Shown: positions 16,471 through 25,497 of the stretch, piece after piece
Numbering within the stretch: the first letter of the stretch is position 1
Layout: every line of letters begins with the position of its first letter
Assembly: GCA_016280855.1 (NCBI GenBank)
Contig: JAEEHP010000033.1
Span: 1-53,795 of the forward strand
DNA length: 53,795 nt
Direction: 5' to 3'
DNA from: Bacteroidaceae bacterium
GTDB taxonomy: Bacteria > Bacteroidota > Bacteroidia > Bacteroidales > Bacteroidaceae
Notes under the pieces: model-generated
Seen by the model: only the letters and a program-made list of their open reading frames with translations
Database searches by the model: none
Told to the model about the DNA's origin: nothing
Position numbers and translations under genes: made by a program

Positions 16471-17580
16471 ATGAAACAACCATTAAAAGTCGTTATCAGT
16501 GGCGGTGGCACAGGAGGTCACATTTTCCCTGCGTTGAGCATCGCCAACGCCCTGAAATCCCTGCAGCCCGACGCGGAGATTCTGTTTGTCGGTGCCGAGG
16601 GAAGGATGGAGATGCAGCGCGTACCGGCTGCCGGCTATGAGATCAAGGGCCTGCCTATCGCTGGCTTCGACCGTCAGCATCTGCTGAAGAATATATCCCT
16701 GCCCTTTAAGATTTGGAAGAGCAAACGGATGGTACGTCGGATCCTAAAGGATTTCGCGCCTCATGTAGCCGTTGGCGTGGGTGGCTATGCCAGCTTCCCC
16801 ACGCTGTCAGCAGCTGCAGACATGGGCATCCCCTGCCTCATTCAGGAACAGAACTCCTTTGCCGGCAAAACCAATAAGGTGCTGGGTAAGAAAGCCAAGA
16901 AAATCTGTGTGGCATACGAGGGCATGGAACGTTTCTTCCCCAAGAAGAAGATAATGCTCACTGGTAACCCAGTGCGTCAACAGCTGACCGAGTGCAAGCT
17001 CTCGCGGGCTGAAGCCATAGAGAAACTGGGCTTTGATCCCGTACGTCCCGTCGTCCTGATTATCGGCGGCAGTCTCGGTGCCCGCACGATCAACGAAAGC
17101 GTGCTGGGCTGTCTTGAACTCATTGCGGAAAGCAAGGTGCAATTTGTCTGGCAAACAGGCGGCTACTATTTCGAGGACATCAAGAAAGTCCTTTCCGGGA
17201 AAGGCTGTCCCGATAACCTGAAAGTCACGGATTTCATCAACCGTATGGACGAAGCCTATCGTGCTGCCGACCTGGTCATCAGCCGTGCCGGCGCGAGCAG
17301 CATCTCAGAACTGTGCCTCCTGGGCAAGCCGTCGATTCTCGTGCCCTCGCCCAATGTGGCCGAAGACCATCAGACGCACAATGCCATGGCGCTTGTCCGC
17401 CGTGATGCAGCACTCATCGTGCGTGATGCTGAAGCACAAGAGCAACTGCTGCCCTTGGCCATCACCACGGCCAAAGACGATGCCACCTTGCATCGTTTGT
17501 CGGAGAATGCCCGCGCCATGGGCTTGCCCGATTCCGCGCGCATCATTGCCGAGGAAGTCATCAAATTATCGGAAAAGTAA
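16471..17580 (+). CDS. murG: UDP-GlcNAc--MurNAc-pentapeptide-lipid I GlcNAc-transferase MurG
   Basis: A 369-residue GT28 enzyme converting lipid I to lipid II at the inner face of the membrane. The N-terminal glycine loop ISGGGTGGHIFPALSIANAL binds the lipid-linked acceptor. The C-terminal half has GGSLGARTINE and RAGASSISELCLLGKPSILVP, followed by EDHQTHNA, which bind the UDP-sugar. The start at 16471 is the first ATG after the promoter-like box. murC follows within 15 bp. Confidence 0.95.
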   Translation: MKQPLKVVISGGGTGGHIFPALSIANALKSLQPDAEILFVGAEGRMEMQRVPAAGYEIKGLPIAGFDRQHLLKNISLPFKIWKSKRMVRRILKDFAPHVAVGVGGYASFPTLSAAADMGIPCLIQEQNSFAGKTNKVLGKKAKKICVAYEGMERFFPKKKIMLTGNPVRQQLTECKLSRAEAIEKLGFDPVRPVVLIIGGSLGARTINESVLGCLELIAESKVQFVWQTGGYYFEDIKKVLSGKGCPDNLKVTDFINRMDEAYRAADLVISRAGASSISELCLLGKPSILVPSPNVAEDHQTHNAMALVRRDAALIVRDAEAQEQLLPLAITTAKDDATLHRLSENARAMGLPDSARIIAEEVIKLSEK

Positions 17581-17594
17581 AGTTGCCAAACGTC

Positions 17595-18971
17595 ATGAAC
17601 TATCAATCGGTATATTTCATTGGAATCGGAGGTATTGGAATGAGCGCTATTGCCCGCTATTATCTGCAACGCGGTCTTGCTGTCGGCGGTTATGACAAGA
17701 CACCGACCCCGTTGACCCGTGACCTCGAGCGCGAGGGCGCCTTGATTCACTATGTTGACGACGTGCACGCGATTCCTTCGGCCTTTCTCGATGAGACTTC
17801 GACGCTTGTGGTTTATACACCTGCTGTTCCAGCGGAACACACGGAATTACAGCATTTCCTTTCTCATCACTTCGATGTCCAAAAGCGTGCGCAGGTGCTG
17901 GGCTCGCTCACTCGCAGCCATCGCGGCCTTTGCGTCGCCGGCACTCACGGCAAGACGACCACGTCGAGTATGACGGCTCATCTGCTGCATCAGAGTCATG
18001 TCGATTGCAATGCTTTCCTGGGCGGTATCACCAAGAACTACGGCACGAACTATATATTGGCGCCCGAGAGCGATTATGTTGTCATCGAGGCCGATGAGTT
18101 CGACCGTTCCTTCCATTGGCTGGCTCCCTTTGCCACGGTCATCACGGCCACTGATCCCGATCACTTGGATATCTACGGCACCGTGGATGCCTACCTCGAG
18201 AGCTTCCGCCATTATACGGAGCTGATTCAGCCCGGCGGTTATCTCATTATCCACGAAGGCTTGAAGATGAAGCCCAATCCCGTTGCGGGCGTTACGACCT
18301 ACACCTACAATCGCACAAGCGGCGACTTCCATGCCGAGAACCTGCGCATTGGCGATGGCGAAATCATTTTCGACTTCATTTCTCCGATTGAATCCATCAA
18401 AGACATCAGCCTCGGTGTGCCTGTCGGCATCAATATCGAGAACGGCATCGCAGCGATGGCTTTGGCACAGCTTGCAGGACTCACGCCTGATGAGATACGC
18501 ACCGGTATGGCATCATTCCGTGGTGTTGACCGCCGCTTTGACTTCCATGTGAAGACGCCTTCGAGGGCCTACTTGAGCGACTACGCTCATCACCCCGAAG
18601 AGATCCGACAGAGTATCCAAAGTATTCGCGAGGTGTACCCCGGCCGACGTATCGTAGGTATCTTCCAACCTCACCTCTACACCCGTACCCGCGATTTCTA
18701 TCGCGAGTTTGCGGATGCCCTTTCGCTGCTCGATGAAGTCATCCTTACAGAGATATATCCAGCCCGCGAGCTACCTATCGAGGGCATTACGAGCCAGATC
18801 ATCATCGATCACCTGCGTCCCGGTGTCCCTCATCGCCTCATTCGCAAGGCCGACGTGCTTGATGTCGTGCGCTCAACGGACTTCGATGTGCTCATCACGC
18901 TCGGCGCCGGCGACCTTGATAACTACGCCGGTCAGATAGCCGAGATTGTAGAGGAAAAAGTAAAACGTTAA
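17595..18971 (+). CDS. murC: UDP-MurNAc--L-alanine ligase MurC
   Basis: A 458-residue Mur ligase adding the first peptide residue (L-Ala). The N-terminal dinucleotide-like motif FIGIGGIGMSAIARYY is at the start, followed by the ATP loop VAGTHGKTTTSSMTAHLL, the central EADEFDRSFHWL and the C-terminal YAHHPEEIRQSI and FQPHLYTRTRDF. The frame also opens with a TTG at 17583, but ATG at 17595 (MNYQSVYFIG) fits the family and follows the murG stop by 14 bp. Unlike in many Proteobacteria, no ddl gene follows. Confidence 0.95.
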   Translation: MNYQSVYFIGIGGIGMSAIARYYLQRGLAVGGYDKTPTPLTRDLEREGALIHYVDDVHAIPSAFLDETSTLVVYTPAVPAEHTELQHFLSHHFDVQKRAQVLGSLTRSHRGLCVAGTHGKTTTSSMTAHLLHQSHVDCNAFLGGITKNYGTNYILAPESDYVVIEADEFDRSFHWLAPFATVITATDPDHLDIYGTVDAYLESFRHYTELIQPGGYLIIHEGLKMKPNPVAGVTTYTYNRTSGDFHAENLRIGDGEIIFDFISPIESIKDISLGVPVGINIENGIAAMALAQLAGLTPDEIRTGMASFRGVDRRFDFHVKTPSRAYLSDYAHHPEEIRQSIQSIREVYPGRRIVGIFQPHLYTRTRDFYREFADALSLLDEVILTEIYPARELPIEGITSQIIIDHLRPGVPHRLIRKADVLDVVRSTDFDVLITLGAGDLDNYAGQIAEIVEEKVKR

Positions 18972-18986
18972 TAGGGAAATCAGTAT

Positions 18987-19730
18987 ATGCGTCCAGTGTT
19001 CAAGACTTTTATTAAGGTAGCGATCCTTCTCGGCGTCTTGGCGTATTTCATCTTCGCCCTGACGACAATCAACCGCCCCGATGAGGAGCAGGTCTGCAAG
19101 GGTCTGGACATTGTCGTGGATGATCAGCAGCAGACCGGGTTCATCGGCGAGAACGAAATCAGGGAACTGTTGGTGAAGAAAAAGCTGTTCCCCGAAGGCA
19201 AAGCCCTGAAGGACGTCGATTTGGCTCAGCTCGAGTCTGTGCTTGTTGCCAGTCCATATATCGAACAGGCTTTGTGCTTCACGACTGCCGAGGGTAATGT
19301 GACGCTACAGGTGACGCCCCGTGTGCCTATCATGCACGTCCTCAGTGCTGCTGGCGAAGATTTCTATATCGACGACCATGGCGGAACGATGCCTCGCGGG
19401 CATCATGTCATCGATCTCATCGTCATGACGGGGAATGTTAAAGCCTCAACAGCAGGCCCTCTCTATTCTCCTCTGGCCAAAACCATCACGTCAGACCCCT
19501 ATTGGTGTGACAAGATCGAAGAAATACACGTTGACGCCAACGGTGAGATATCACTCACGCCGCGTGTGGGCGATCATATCATCCTGTTGGGTGATACTTC
19601 CAACATCAGTGATAAGCTGAATAGAATGCGTATCTTCCAGACAGAAGGTCTTGATAAAGCCGGATGGAATCGTTACAAGACGATAAGCCTGAAGTATGAC
19701 AACCAAGTGATAGCCACGAAGAAAGATTAG
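18987..19730 (+). CDS. ftsQ: Cell-division protein FtsQ
   Basis: A 247-residue bitopic protein in the usual position between murC and ftsA. A short cytoplasmic N-terminus is followed by one membrane span at about 8-28 (FIKVAILLGVLAYFIFAL) and a periplasmic part. The segment FIGENEIRELLVKKKLFPEG is a POTRA-like region and LESVLVASPYIEQA fits the FtsQ/DivIB core. FtsQ scaffolds the FtsQLB-type activator of septal synthesis. Sequence identity in this family is low, so the call leans partly on context. Confidence 0.88.
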   Translation: MRPVFKTFIKVAILLGVLAYFIFALTTINRPDEEQVCKGLDIVVDDQQQTGFIGENEIRELLVKKKLFPEGKALKDVDLAQLESVLVASPYIEQALCFTTAEGNVTLQVTPRVPIMHVLSAAGEDFYIDDHGGTMPRGHHVIDLIVMTGNVKASTAGPLYSPLAKTITSDPYWCDKIEEIHVDANGEISLTPRVGDHIILLGDTSNISDKLNRMRIFQTEGLDKAGWNRYKTISLKYDNQVIATKKD

Positions 19731-19781
19731 ATATCATAGCGCATAAGATACAGAAAATATAAACATCAAATAGATAAGAAT

Positions 19782-21209
19782 ATGGCAGACGAAAAGAAAG
19801 TCGAGAAGAATATCGTAGCTATAGAGCTCGGGTCTTCGGCCGTGCGGGCCATCCTCGGACAAAAACGTGCCGATGGTAGCTTGCAAATACTTGGATTTGA
19901 AAAGGAGAGTGCTCCGGACAGCATCCATAAAGGTGTTGTTTATAACGTCGATAAGACGATTCAAGCTATTGTCGCCGTCATCAAACGTCTCGAAGAACGG
20001 CAGAAAGTCTATGTCAATAAAGTCTATGTCGGAGTTACCGGTCAGTCGCTTCGCAGCGTTGGTAACACGGTCATGCGTCAGTTTGACGAGAAGGTAACCA
20101 TCAGCGATGAAATCGTGGAAAGTCTCAAGCATGAGAACACCAGTCAGGACTATCCCGACTGCGAAATCATCGATTGTGTCGTTCAGGAATATCGCATCGG
20201 CAATCATCTCACCAACAGTCCTCGAGGCGTCATTGCAGATCGCATCGAAGGCTTCTACAAGAACATCATTGCTCGCAAGAGCCTCGAGGAAGGCATCTCA
20301 CGATGCTTCCAGGGCGCAAAGCTCGAGATTGCCGGTATCTTCATCGCTCCTCTCCGTCTGGCCGATTATCTTCTGACCGAGCAGGAGAAGCGTGCCGGCT
20401 GTGCACTCATTGATTTCGGCGCTGAAACGACGACCGTGGCGGTTTACGAAAAAGACATCCTGCGTCATCTCGCTGTCATTCCATTGGGTGGTAATAACAT
20501 CACTAATGACATCGCTTCGATTCTTCACATCGAGCACGTCGAGGCTGAGAGTTTGAAGCGCACCTATGGCTCGGCATACACCGAGGAGAGCGAGGAACGC
20601 GAGAACCGCCTCATCGAGATCAGCAATAATCGTCAGACCGACGAGAAGCGACTTCAGGCAATTGTCGAGGCTCGCCAACAGGAAATCCTCGCCAACGTAT
20701 GGGAACAAATTAAGGACTACACTGACCGCCTTATCTCAGGACTCATCTTCACGGGCGGCGCTGCCAATATGCCCCAGTTGGAATCGGCCTTTGTCAAGTA
20801 CCACAACTACAAGAACATCAAGACGCGTCAGTTGCCCACCTCGCCCGAGTTCACGACCGTACACAAACTTGACCCTCAGACTAATAACTTTGCCACTCTC
20901 GTGGCGTTGCTCAAGCGTGGCGACGAGGAGTGCACCAGCGAACGTCCTTCCGAGCTCGATCTCTTCGACTCGAAGGAGCGCGAGACGCCCACTTTTGAAG
21001 AGAAAACACCCGTCGATGGCGACGGTTCGGTCAAAACTTACCGCTCCCACACGTCGGATACCACCGAAGATGGATCGCAGTCCTCAATGGAGGAAGGTCA
21101 GCCGACGGAAGAAGAGCAAGCACCGGAATCTAAGCCTAAGCGTCCCAGCGCATTGGCGCGCGTGGGAAGATGGTTCCGTGAAGCCGCAGGAAAACTCGTA
21201 GAAGAATAA
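19782..21209 (+). CDS. ftsA: Cell-division protein FtsA
   Basis: A 475-residue actin-like ATPase that tethers FtsZ to the membrane. The phosphate-1 motif VAIELGSSAVRAILG is near the N-terminus, the 1C domain follows (QSLRSVGNTVMRQFDEKV), and the phosphate-2 and adenosine motifs read CALIDFGAETTTVAVY and ISGLIFTGGAANMP. A long acidic, Ser/Glu-rich spacer (about 385-455) leads to a C-terminal amphipathic helix (ALARVGRWFREAAGKL), the likely membrane-targeting sequence. The spacer is longer than in E. coli FtsA (420 residues). It lies 25 bp upstream of ftsZ. Confidence 0.95.
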   Translation: MADEKKVEKNIVAIELGSSAVRAILGQKRADGSLQILGFEKESAPDSIHKGVVYNVDKTIQAIVAVIKRLEERQKVYVNKVYVGVTGQSLRSVGNTVMRQFDEKVTISDEIVESLKHENTSQDYPDCEIIDCVVQEYRIGNHLTNSPRGVIADRIEGFYKNIIARKSLEEGISRCFQGAKLEIAGIFIAPLRLADYLLTEQEKRAGCALIDFGAETTTVAVYEKDILRHLAVIPLGGNNITNDIASILHIEHVEAESLKRTYGSAYTEESEERENRLIEISNNRQTDEKRLQAIVEARQQEILANVWEQIKDYTDRLISGLIFTGGAANMPQLESAFVKYHNYKNIKTRQLPTSPEFTTVHKLDPQTNNFATLVALLKRGDEECTSERPSELDLFDSKERETPTFEEKTPVDGDGSVKTYRSHTSDTTEDGSQSSMEEGQPTEEEQAPESKPKRPSALARVGRWFREAAGKLVEE

Positions 21210-21234
21210 GAAACCCTTCAAAATCCCAACCCAC

Positions 21235-22578
21235 ATGCCAGATAATTATAACGAACCTACAGGTATTCAGTTTAACCTCAAGGTAAACAATCCCAGCATC
21301 ATTAAAGTCGTCGGCGTAGGTGGCGGAGGCGGAAATGCCGTCACACATATGTTCAGCGAAGGCATTCACGATGTCACTTACGTGCTGTGCAATACCGACA
21401 ATAAAGCACTCACCGACTCTCCTGTTCCCAACAAGTTGCAAATGGGCGAGGGCTTAGGTGCAGGCAACCGTCCCGAGGTGGGCCGCAAGGCTGCCCTCGA
21501 CTCCTTGCCTCAGATACGCGAACTCTTTACCGATGGAACGCGTATGGCTTTCATCACAGCCGGTATGGGAGGCGGCACAGGCACTGGTGCTGCACCTATT
21601 GTGGCACAATGTGCACGTGAGATGGAGATCCTCACCGTGGGTATTGTGACCATTCCTTTCCGTTTCGAGGGTCATAAGAAGATTGACCAGGCGCTCGATG
21701 GCGTGGAGGAGATGGCCAAGCACGTCGATGCCCTCCTCGTCATCAACAACGAGCGCTTGCGCGAGATTTATCCTGAGCTCACCGTGCTCAACGGCTTTGC
21801 TAAGGCCGACGACACGCTCAGCATCGCTGCCAAGAGTATCGCTGAGATCATCACTATGCGCGGACTCATCAACCTCGACTTCCAGGATGTCAAGACGGTG
21901 CTCAAGGATGGTGGCGTTGCCATCATGTCCACAGGCTACGGCGAAGGCGATGGGCGCGTCACAAAGGCTTTCCAGGAAGCCCTCCACAGTCCGCTGCTCA
22001 ATAACAACGATATCTTTAATTCGAAGAAGGTTCTCTTCTATATCACCTTCAGCCGCAACAACGATAACGAAGAACTCACGATGGAGGAGATGAACGAGGT
22101 CGATGAGTTCATGGGCAAATTCAACCAGGAAACGGTGGAGGTCAAATGGGGGCTCGGCACCGATGATGCCCTTGGCAAGAAGGTCAAGATCACTTTGCTC
22201 GCTTCTGGCTTTGGCCTTCAGAATGTTCCAGGCCTTGAGCAAAACCGTACAGACCGTTCGGAACGTCTGACGCGCGAACAGGAAGAAGAACAGCGACGTC
22301 TCGAGGAGGAAAAGGAAAATGCCGACGACCGCCGACGTATTTATTATGCCGACGACCAGAAGCGGCCGCAGAAGCCTCGCCGTCATCTCTTCATCTTTTC
22401 GCCTTCCGACCTCGACAACGATGATGTCATCTCCATGGTTGAATCAACGCCTACCGTCGATCGAAAGAAAGATGATCTCAAACGTATTCTTGAGAAATCC
22501 AATCCTCAGGTGACGCCCGAGGAAGGAGCAACGGAAACCGGCGAAACAGACACACCTGCTTTTACGATAACTTTCTGA
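21235..22578 (+). CDS. ftsZ: Cell-division GTPase FtsZ
   Basis: A 447-residue tubulin-like GTPase that forms the Z ring. N-terminal VVGVGGGGGNAVTHMF, the tubulin signature GMGGGTGTGAAPIVA and the T7-type NLDFQDVKTVL segment are present. The GTPase core ends near residue 320. A C-terminal Glu/Arg-rich linker (about 335-430) and the terminal DTPAFTITF follow. It ends the division part of the cluster; a strong new promoter precedes the next gene, greA. Confidence 0.96.
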   Translation: MPDNYNEPTGIQFNLKVNNPSIIKVVGVGGGGGNAVTHMFSEGIHDVTYVLCNTDNKALTDSPVPNKLQMGEGLGAGNRPEVGRKAALDSLPQIRELFTDGTRMAFITAGMGGGTGTGAAPIVAQCAREMEILTVGIVTIPFRFEGHKKIDQALDGVEEMAKHVDALLVINNERLREIYPELTVLNGFAKADDTLSIAAKSIAEIITMRGLINLDFQDVKTVLKDGGVAIMSTGYGEGDGRVTKAFQEALHSPLLNNNDIFNSKKVLFYITFSRNNDNEELTMEEMNEVDEFMGKFNQETVEVKWGLGTDDALGKKVKITLLASGFGLQNVPGLEQNRTDRSERLTREQEEEQRRLEEEKENADDRRRIYYADDQKRPQKPRRHLFIFSPSDLDNDDVISMVESTPTVDRKKDDLKRILEKSNPQVTPEEGATETGETDTPAFTITF

Positions 22579-22622
22579 AAAGCTCAAATCATCCCCTTTT
22601 GAGTGTTTTTTCGACGCTTTTG

Positions 22623-22654
22623 TTTGGTTGATTCGAAAAAAGCACGTATCTTTG
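22623..22654 (+). promoter_or_regulatory. greA promoter and hairpin leader
   Basis: TTTG (22623-22626), exactly 20 bp, TATCTTTG (22647-22654): a full consensus promoter. The ~90-nt leader contains a stem-loop AAAGAG (22675-22680) / CTCTTT (near 22700) with an inner CCGT/ACGG pairing, which could tune expression. Confidence 0.75.
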
Positions 22655-22752
22655 TCGCCGCAAAAGACAAATCGAAAGAGTTCCGTCCAAGCACGGGGCT
22701 CTTTTCCCTTTGTCTCGCCTTACGTGAGAATAATTAACTAAAGATATCAAAA

Positions 22753-23223
22753 ATGGCTTACATGACTCAAAAGGGCTACGACAAACTTGTAGCCGAACTC
22801 CATCAGCTCGAAGCTGTGGAACGCCCTAAGGCATCAGCGGCGATTGCTGAGGCTCGCGACAAAGGCGATCTCAGTGAGAACTCAGAGTATGATGCAGCGA
22901 AGGAGCATCAGGCGATGCTCGAGATGAAGATTACACAACTCAAGGCTATCATCGGTGATGCCAAGATCATTGACACTAGCAAGCTGACAGCTGATACCGT
23001 GCAGATCCTCAGCCGTGTGCAGCTGAAGAATGTCAAGAATGGAGCGACGATGGCTTACACCATTGTCAGCGAAACGGAAGCTAACCTTCGCGAAGGTAAG
23101 ATCAGCGTCAAGACGCCTATCGCGCAGGGATTGCTGGGCAAGAAAGTCGGCGACATCGTTGAGATTAAAGTGCCGCAAGGCTTAATCAATCTTGAGATCC
23201 TGGGCATTAGCTTCGAGGAATAA
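22753..23223 (+). CDS. greA: Transcription elongation factor GreA
   Basis: A 156-residue factor, essentially the usual length, that enters the secondary channel of RNA polymerase and stimulates cleavage of backtracked RNA. The N-terminal coiled coil carries the conserved tip ARDKGDLSENSEYDAAKE (acidic D and E residues). The C-terminal FKBP-like domain has YTIVSETEANLREGKIS and ends in GDIVEIKVPQG. It has its own promoter, so it may be expressed independently of the dcw genes. Confidence 0.95.
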   Translation: MAYMTQKGYDKLVAELHQLEAVERPKASAAIAEARDKGDLSENSEYDAAKEHQAMLEMKITQLKAIIGDAKIIDTSKLTADTVQILSRVQLKNVKNGATMAYTIVSETEANLREGKISVKTPIAQGLLGKKVGDIVEIKVPQGLINLEILGISFEE

Positions 23224-23303
23224 CTGCGATGTCGGATTCTCGGCGAAACGCCGAGCACCTAACCAGCGATTACTAATCTTTGATAACTGATTTCCTGGCT
23301 CTC

Positions 23304-23425
23304 ATCTCTCAACTCTCAACTTTAGCTTCGCTGACTTTCGTCACGACTCGGCAATTCAAGCAAGCTTGATTGCTCTCGCTGCTCCGAAAGTTCAACTCTC
23401 AACTCTCAACTCTCAACTTTCAACT
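23304..23425. repeat. Heptad array (AACTCTC/AACTTTC units) with palindromic insert
   Basis: Two heptad blocks flank an insert (about 23325-23390) containing the palindrome-like TTCAAGC-AA-GCTTGAT. The array runs up to the HIT-family start codon. Confidence 0.8.
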
Positions 23426-23428
23426 CCC

Positions 23429-23824
23429 ATGTCCATATTCTCTAAGATAGCGGCAGGCGAAATACCCAGCTATTGCTGCGCCTCCAACGATGAGTTCTAT
23501 GCTTTCCTCGACATCAATCCTCTTGTCAAGGGCCACACGCTTGTTATTCCCCGCCGCGAGGTCGATTATATCTACGATCTTACCGACGATGAGTTGGCAC
23601 GTCTTCATGTGTTTGCAGCACATGTGGCTCGCGCCATTAAGGAAGTGATTCCCTGCGTGAAGGTTGGTGAAGCGGTGCTCGGCCTTGAAGTACCTCACGC
23701 TCACATCCATCTTATTCCTATGCAGAGTGAACGCGATATGCTTTTCTCCAACCCCAAGCTGCAGCTCAGTGGCGAGGAGATGCAAAGCATCGCTGATGCC
23801 ATACGTGCAAAAGTGACGGATTGA
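23429..23824 (+). CDS. HIT-family protein (histidine triad nucleotide hydrolase/transferase)
   Basis: A 131-residue HIT protein. It starts SIFSKIAAGEIPSY, typical of the HinT branch, and carries the triad VPHAHIHLIP (His-x-His-x-His) near residue 95. Such proteins cleave nucleoside phosphoramidates or dinucleotides; the cellular substrate is unknown. The frame is open upstream to 23366, but those codons are heptad repeats (LSTLNSQLST), so I start at 23429. It is convergent with dprA, 27 bp away. Confidence 0.9.
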   Translation: MSIFSKIAAGEIPSYCCASNDEFYAFLDINPLVKGHTLVIPRREVDYIYDLTDDELARLHVFAAHVARAIKEVIPCVKVGEAVLGLEVPHAHIHLIPMQSERDMLFSNPKLQLSGEEMQSIADAIRAKVTD

Positions 23825-23851
23825 TTTTTATCGATATACCCGCCGCGAAGA

Positions 23852-24970
23852 CTATCGCCCGATCAAGTGGTATCGCGGTCCCGGCATAACCTTGATAATG
23901 CCCTTCATCTCCAACGTGAGGATGAGGGGCGTTATTTTGAATACGGGCTGCCCTAAAGCTTGGCTTAATTCGGGCAGGGGCAGGTCGGTGTCGGCTGCGG
24001 CAAGTGCATCGACAATCGCTTGCTCTTCTGGCTGCAGGTCCGGGAACAATTGGGCCTGGGCATCTTCAGGGGATGGTGTGATGGCGATTCCAAGGTCGGT
24101 CAGCAAGTCAGAGGCATTGGTGATAAGTGTTGCTGCATTGCGTCGGATGAGCAGGTTACACCCCTCGGAATTAATGTCCGTTGGGCGGCCGGGGAAGGTG
24201 AAAACATCGCGATGGTAGTCAGCGGCTAAGCGAGCTGTGTTGAGCGAACCGCCGCGTACGGGACTCTCGACCACGACAACGGCGTCAGCCGTGCCCGCTA
24301 CGATGCGGTTGCGTTGCAGAAAGTTGAGGCGGTCGATGGGCGTATGGCTCATGAACTCCGTCATCAGCCCGCCGTGTTGTAGCATTTCGATGGCCGTGCT
24401 ACGATGGCTGCGCGGATAGATCTCATCCAAGCCGTGAGCGAGAATACCCACCGTGGGCAGCGATGCGCCAAGAGCAGCACGATGAGCTGCAACGTCAATA
24501 CCATAGGCCAGGCCGCTGATGATGAGCGCCCCGGGTATATGCTCTGAGATACCTTTCACAAGTTGGGTCGTAAGGTCGCGCCCGCGTTCGGTGCAACGTC
24601 GAGTGCCAACGATACTGATGACGTGCTTGGCGTTGAAGTCAGCATGGCCTAAGGTATAAAGCACAAGTGGGGCATCTTCACATTCACGCAAGCGGGCTGG
24701 ATAATGGTCATCGGTGCGTGTAAGGATTTGTATTTTATGGCGTGCGGCATAGTCGAGCTCGTTTTCACATTGCTGCTTAAAGCGCTCCATTGTAGCCACC
24801 GTTTCAGCCAGTCGTGGGGAGAGGTGTTCGAAGCTGTGGCTTATGTCGTGACGGTTTTCATACACGGCAGTAGCACTTCCCATCGCCTCGATAAGGGTAC
24901 GTTGGTGGCTGGACTGATGGCGCAGCGCCAAGGTCAACTCCATCGTATAAAGAAGTTCCTGATCGGTCAT
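23852..24970 (-). CDS. dprA: DNA-processing protein DprA
   Basis: A 372-residue DprA/Smf protein that loads RecA on incoming single-stranded DNA during transformation. The Rossmann-like domain has SIVGTRRCTERG, IISGLAYGIDVAAHRAAL and the block FLQRNRIVAGTADAVVVVES followed by RGGSLNTARLA. A C-terminal winged-helix domain (about 300-370) ends LEMKGIIKVMPGPRY. Its ATG overlaps the Nudix stop codon (ATGA), implying translational coupling. No other competence genes are in the window. Confidence 0.94.
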   Translation of the reverse strand: MTDQELLYTMELTLALRHQSSHQRTLIEAMGSATAVYENRHDISHSFEHLSPRLAETVATMERFKQQCENELDYAARHKIQILTRTDDHYPARLRECEDAPLVLYTLGHADFNAKHVISIVGTRRCTERGRDLTTQLVKGISEHIPGALIISGLAYGIDVAAHRAALGASLPTVGILAHGLDEIYPRSHRSTAIEMLQHGGLMTEFMSHTPIDRLNFLQRNRIVAGTADAVVVVESPVRGGSLNTARLAADYHRDVFTFPGRPTDINSEGCNLLIRRNAATLITNASDLLTDLGIAITPSPEDAQAQLFPDLQPEEQAIVDALAAADTDLPLPELSQALGQPVFKITPLILTLEMKGIIKVMPGPRYHLIGR

Positions 24971-25497
24971 ACCTGTTGCAATAATCGTTCTATGCCACGC
25001 CGTATGCTGAGCAGTCCGAAGTCTGCTGGGTTGATGTCTTCAGGGCGCAGCCAGAGGATCTCACCGGCATCATCGTCTGCGTGAGCGTGTTCGAACCGAC
25101 TGACGTGGCAGCGGTAAAACATATCAATCGTATGCACGAGAAACCCCGAGTATTCGTATTGGTTCGGTATCGAAAATAGAAACTCTACGCGGTCCACGTC
25201 CAAGCCTGTCTCTTCCTTCACCTCGCGCACGACACCCTGTTCGCTGGTCTCGAACATATCCGAGAAACCGCCAGGTAGATCCAGCGTGCCTTTCGCCGGT
25301 TCCTTGGCGCGTCGTACGCAAAGCCATTCGCCACGAGGATTCTCAATCAACGCCACTGTAGCTGCCGAGGGATTGAAGTAATAGGTAAACCCGCACGCCT
25401 CGCAATGCTTAGACTTGGCGTTATGTTCGACAAAGTGAGGTGAGCCGCACTTGGGACAGAACCGGAACTGTGATAGCGGATGAATCGGAGCGTTCAT
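24967..25497 (-). CDS. NUDIX hydrolase with N-terminal zinc ribbon
   Basis: A 176-residue protein. Residues about 12-37 form a zinc ribbon (CPKCG ... CEACG), and the Nudix box GGFSDMFETSEQGVVREVKE followed by ETGL fits GX5EX7REUXEEXGU. The zinc ribbon is reminiscent of NudC-type NADH pyrophosphatases, but the protein is shorter and the substrate is uncertain. Start at 25497 (MNAPIHPLSQ): its ATG overlaps the stop of the upstream peptidase as ATGA, and its own stop overlaps the dprA start the same way. Confidence 0.88.
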   Translation of the reverse strand: MNAPIHPLSQFRFCPKCGSPHFVEHNAKSKHCEACGFTYYFNPSAATVALIENPRGEWLCVRRAKEPAKGTLDLPGGFSDMFETSEQGVVREVKEETGLDVDRVEFLFSIPNQYEYSGFLVHTIDMFYRCHVSRFEHAHADDDAGEILWLRPEDINPADFGLLSIRRGIERLLQQV